NCBI RefSeq assembly: GCF_001422725.1 | Contig: NZ_LMMA01000032.1 | Coordinates: 310,001-374,000 of the forward strand | DNA length: 64,000 bases | Direction of reading: 5' to 3' | From: Flavobacterium sp. Leaf82 | GTDB taxonomy: Bacteria > Bacteroidota > Bacteroidia > Flavobacteriales > Flavobacteriaceae | Shown here: positions 63,314-64,000 of the stretch, in pieces | Position numbering within the stretch: position 1 is the first letter of the stretch | How the letters are laid out: every line of letters starts with the position of its first letter | The notes under the pieces: model-generated | The model's input: the letters and a program-made list of their open reading frames with translations, nothing else | Told to the model about the DNA's origin: nothing | Database searches by the model: none | Position numbers and translations under genes: made by a program

Positions 63314-63408
63314 CAGATCAAAAAAGTAAGATTTATAACTTTAAGAGAAGTATACTAAACCATTAAAAAGATTTAATTTTGAAAAACCAATTATTCGCTA
63401 TTTCAAAA

Positions 63409-64000
63409 ATGGAGGAAGAAATAAAAGTTGAAAACGACTTTGCACTTATCCGTTTTCAGAATGACGGTCCAGAACCTTTTTTTACACACCGTCAACTAAC
63501 CACTGATTTCATACAGTTTCATTTCGTACTTAAAGGTAACGCCAAATTTTCATTTAATAATGGTAATTATGATTTAGCACTACAAGAAGAAAAATCCTTT
63601 CTTTTATACAATCCACAAAAGGAGCTACCATTTCATTTAGAGCTTTCACCAAATTCGTGGATGATTTCTGTTATTATTTCAATTAGGAAATTTCATGCAT
63701 TGTTTTCTGTTGAAGCAGATTATATTACTTTTTTAAGTCCTGATAACAAGTATAAAAATTATTATAATGAAGGTTGTATAAGTCCTTCAATGGCAGTTGT
63801 TTTAAGCCAGTTGTTCCATTATAACCTTCATCCATCCATAAAAAATCTTTATTGTAAAGGTAAAGGATACGAATTACTTAGTTTATCTTTTAACAGGAGC
63901 GAAGATCCAAATGCGCATCATTGTCCGTTTTTAATTGATGAAGGTAATGTATTGAAAATAAAAAAAGCCAAAGAAATTATCATCGCCAATATGGCTGAAC
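63409..64000 (+). CDS. AraC-family transcriptional regulator (3' end outside window)
   Basis: The frame is open from 63409 (MEEEIKVENDFALIRFQNDG) to the right edge. A TTG start at 63379 (LKNQLFAISKMEEEIK) is also possible and would match the usual N-terminus of such proteins. The first ~180 residues are the ligand-sensing half; the end IKKAKEIIIANMAE is the beginning of the AraC HTH domain. As I recall, flavobacterial hemA loci have an AraC regulator next to hemA, divergently. Its target may be the haem genes or the cytochrome module. Confidence 0.85.
   Translation, partial: MEEEIKVENDFALIRFQNDGPEPFFTHRQLTTDFIQFHFVLKGNAKFSFNNGNYDLALQEEKSFLLYNPQKELPFHLELSPNSWMISVIISIRKFHALFSVEADYITFLSPDNKYKNYYNEGCISPSMAVVLSQLFHYNLHPSIKNLYCKGKGYELLSLSFNRSEDPNAHHCPFLIDEGNVLKIKKAKEIIIANMAE

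Overview
The window is a low-GC chromosomal segment of a Bacteroidota bacterium, most likely a Flavobacterium. The evidence is DUF349 and DUF5777 proteins, a type IX secretion C-terminal domain, promoters of the TAnnTTTG type, AT-rich intergenic DNA without Shine-Dalgarno sequences, and gene neighbourhoods typical of flavobacteria. Almost all genes are housekeeping or envelope genes. Accessory features are a small integrase element at 54.3-57.4 kb and an unusual load of intergenic repeats.

Layout. 0-8 kb: 3' part of gyrA with a TPR lipoprotein-like secreted protein, OsmC, a DUF349 protein, and two paralogous outer-membrane-type proteins, one broken by a frameshift. 7.8-13.4 kb (minus): aroE, a TPR protein, a class III aminotransferase and an OstA-like protein. 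13.6-16.8 kb: a GH13 lipoprotein facing a GH130 phosphorylase. 17-22.6 kb (minus): rsfS-ftsH, then a tight operon LUD protein-cdsA-psd-ACBP-SOD lipoprotein. 22.7-25.5 kb: birA, a SRPBCC protein, and the head-to-head pair pyrE/Nudix. 25.5-27.7 kb: an XRE regulator followed by about 1.3 kb of gene-free palindromic repeats. 27.7-45 kb: cREC protein, M14 peptidase, DEAD-box helicase, PhnA-like, coaD, DUF421, ddl, a PASTA protein with an RluD-type pseudouridine synthase, a ModF-like double ABC protein, rhodanese, DUF1398, hydrolase, DinB-like and MscS genes. 45-48 kb: a large T9SS-exported pectate-lyase-like protein. 48-54 kb: thioesterase, three small envelope proteins, a Na+/H+ antiporter and dnaK.

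54.3-57.4 kb: a compact element of higher GC with a zinc-finger/double excisionase-type HTH protein, a tyrosine recombinase, a membrane protein and a second HTH protein. 57.7-64 kb: hemA (minus) and, at the end of the window, an AraC-type regulator (plus). Between them lie seven envelope genes in two divergent groups: a lipoprotein with truncated-globin features, an anchored protein, a DUF5777 barrel, an OB-fold protein, a monohaem cytochrome c lipoprotein and two tandem YceI proteins. This looks like a haem- and redox-related envelope module inside a haem biosynthesis locus, and is the best candidate for an undescribed system at gene level.

At RNA/DNA level the most striking signal is a family of about 82-89 bp intergenic elements (three copies, same orientation) with conserved ends around a central stem whose sequence and length change completely while base pairing is kept. 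Several other inverted-repeat families (CAGGTTTCAGG/ACCGCAAAG elements, GCGAAGTCGAAG elements, short hairpins with three-base loops) fill most of the larger gaps. Coordinates, motifs and pairings were read by eye. Family names come from recognition of motifs, not from database searches.
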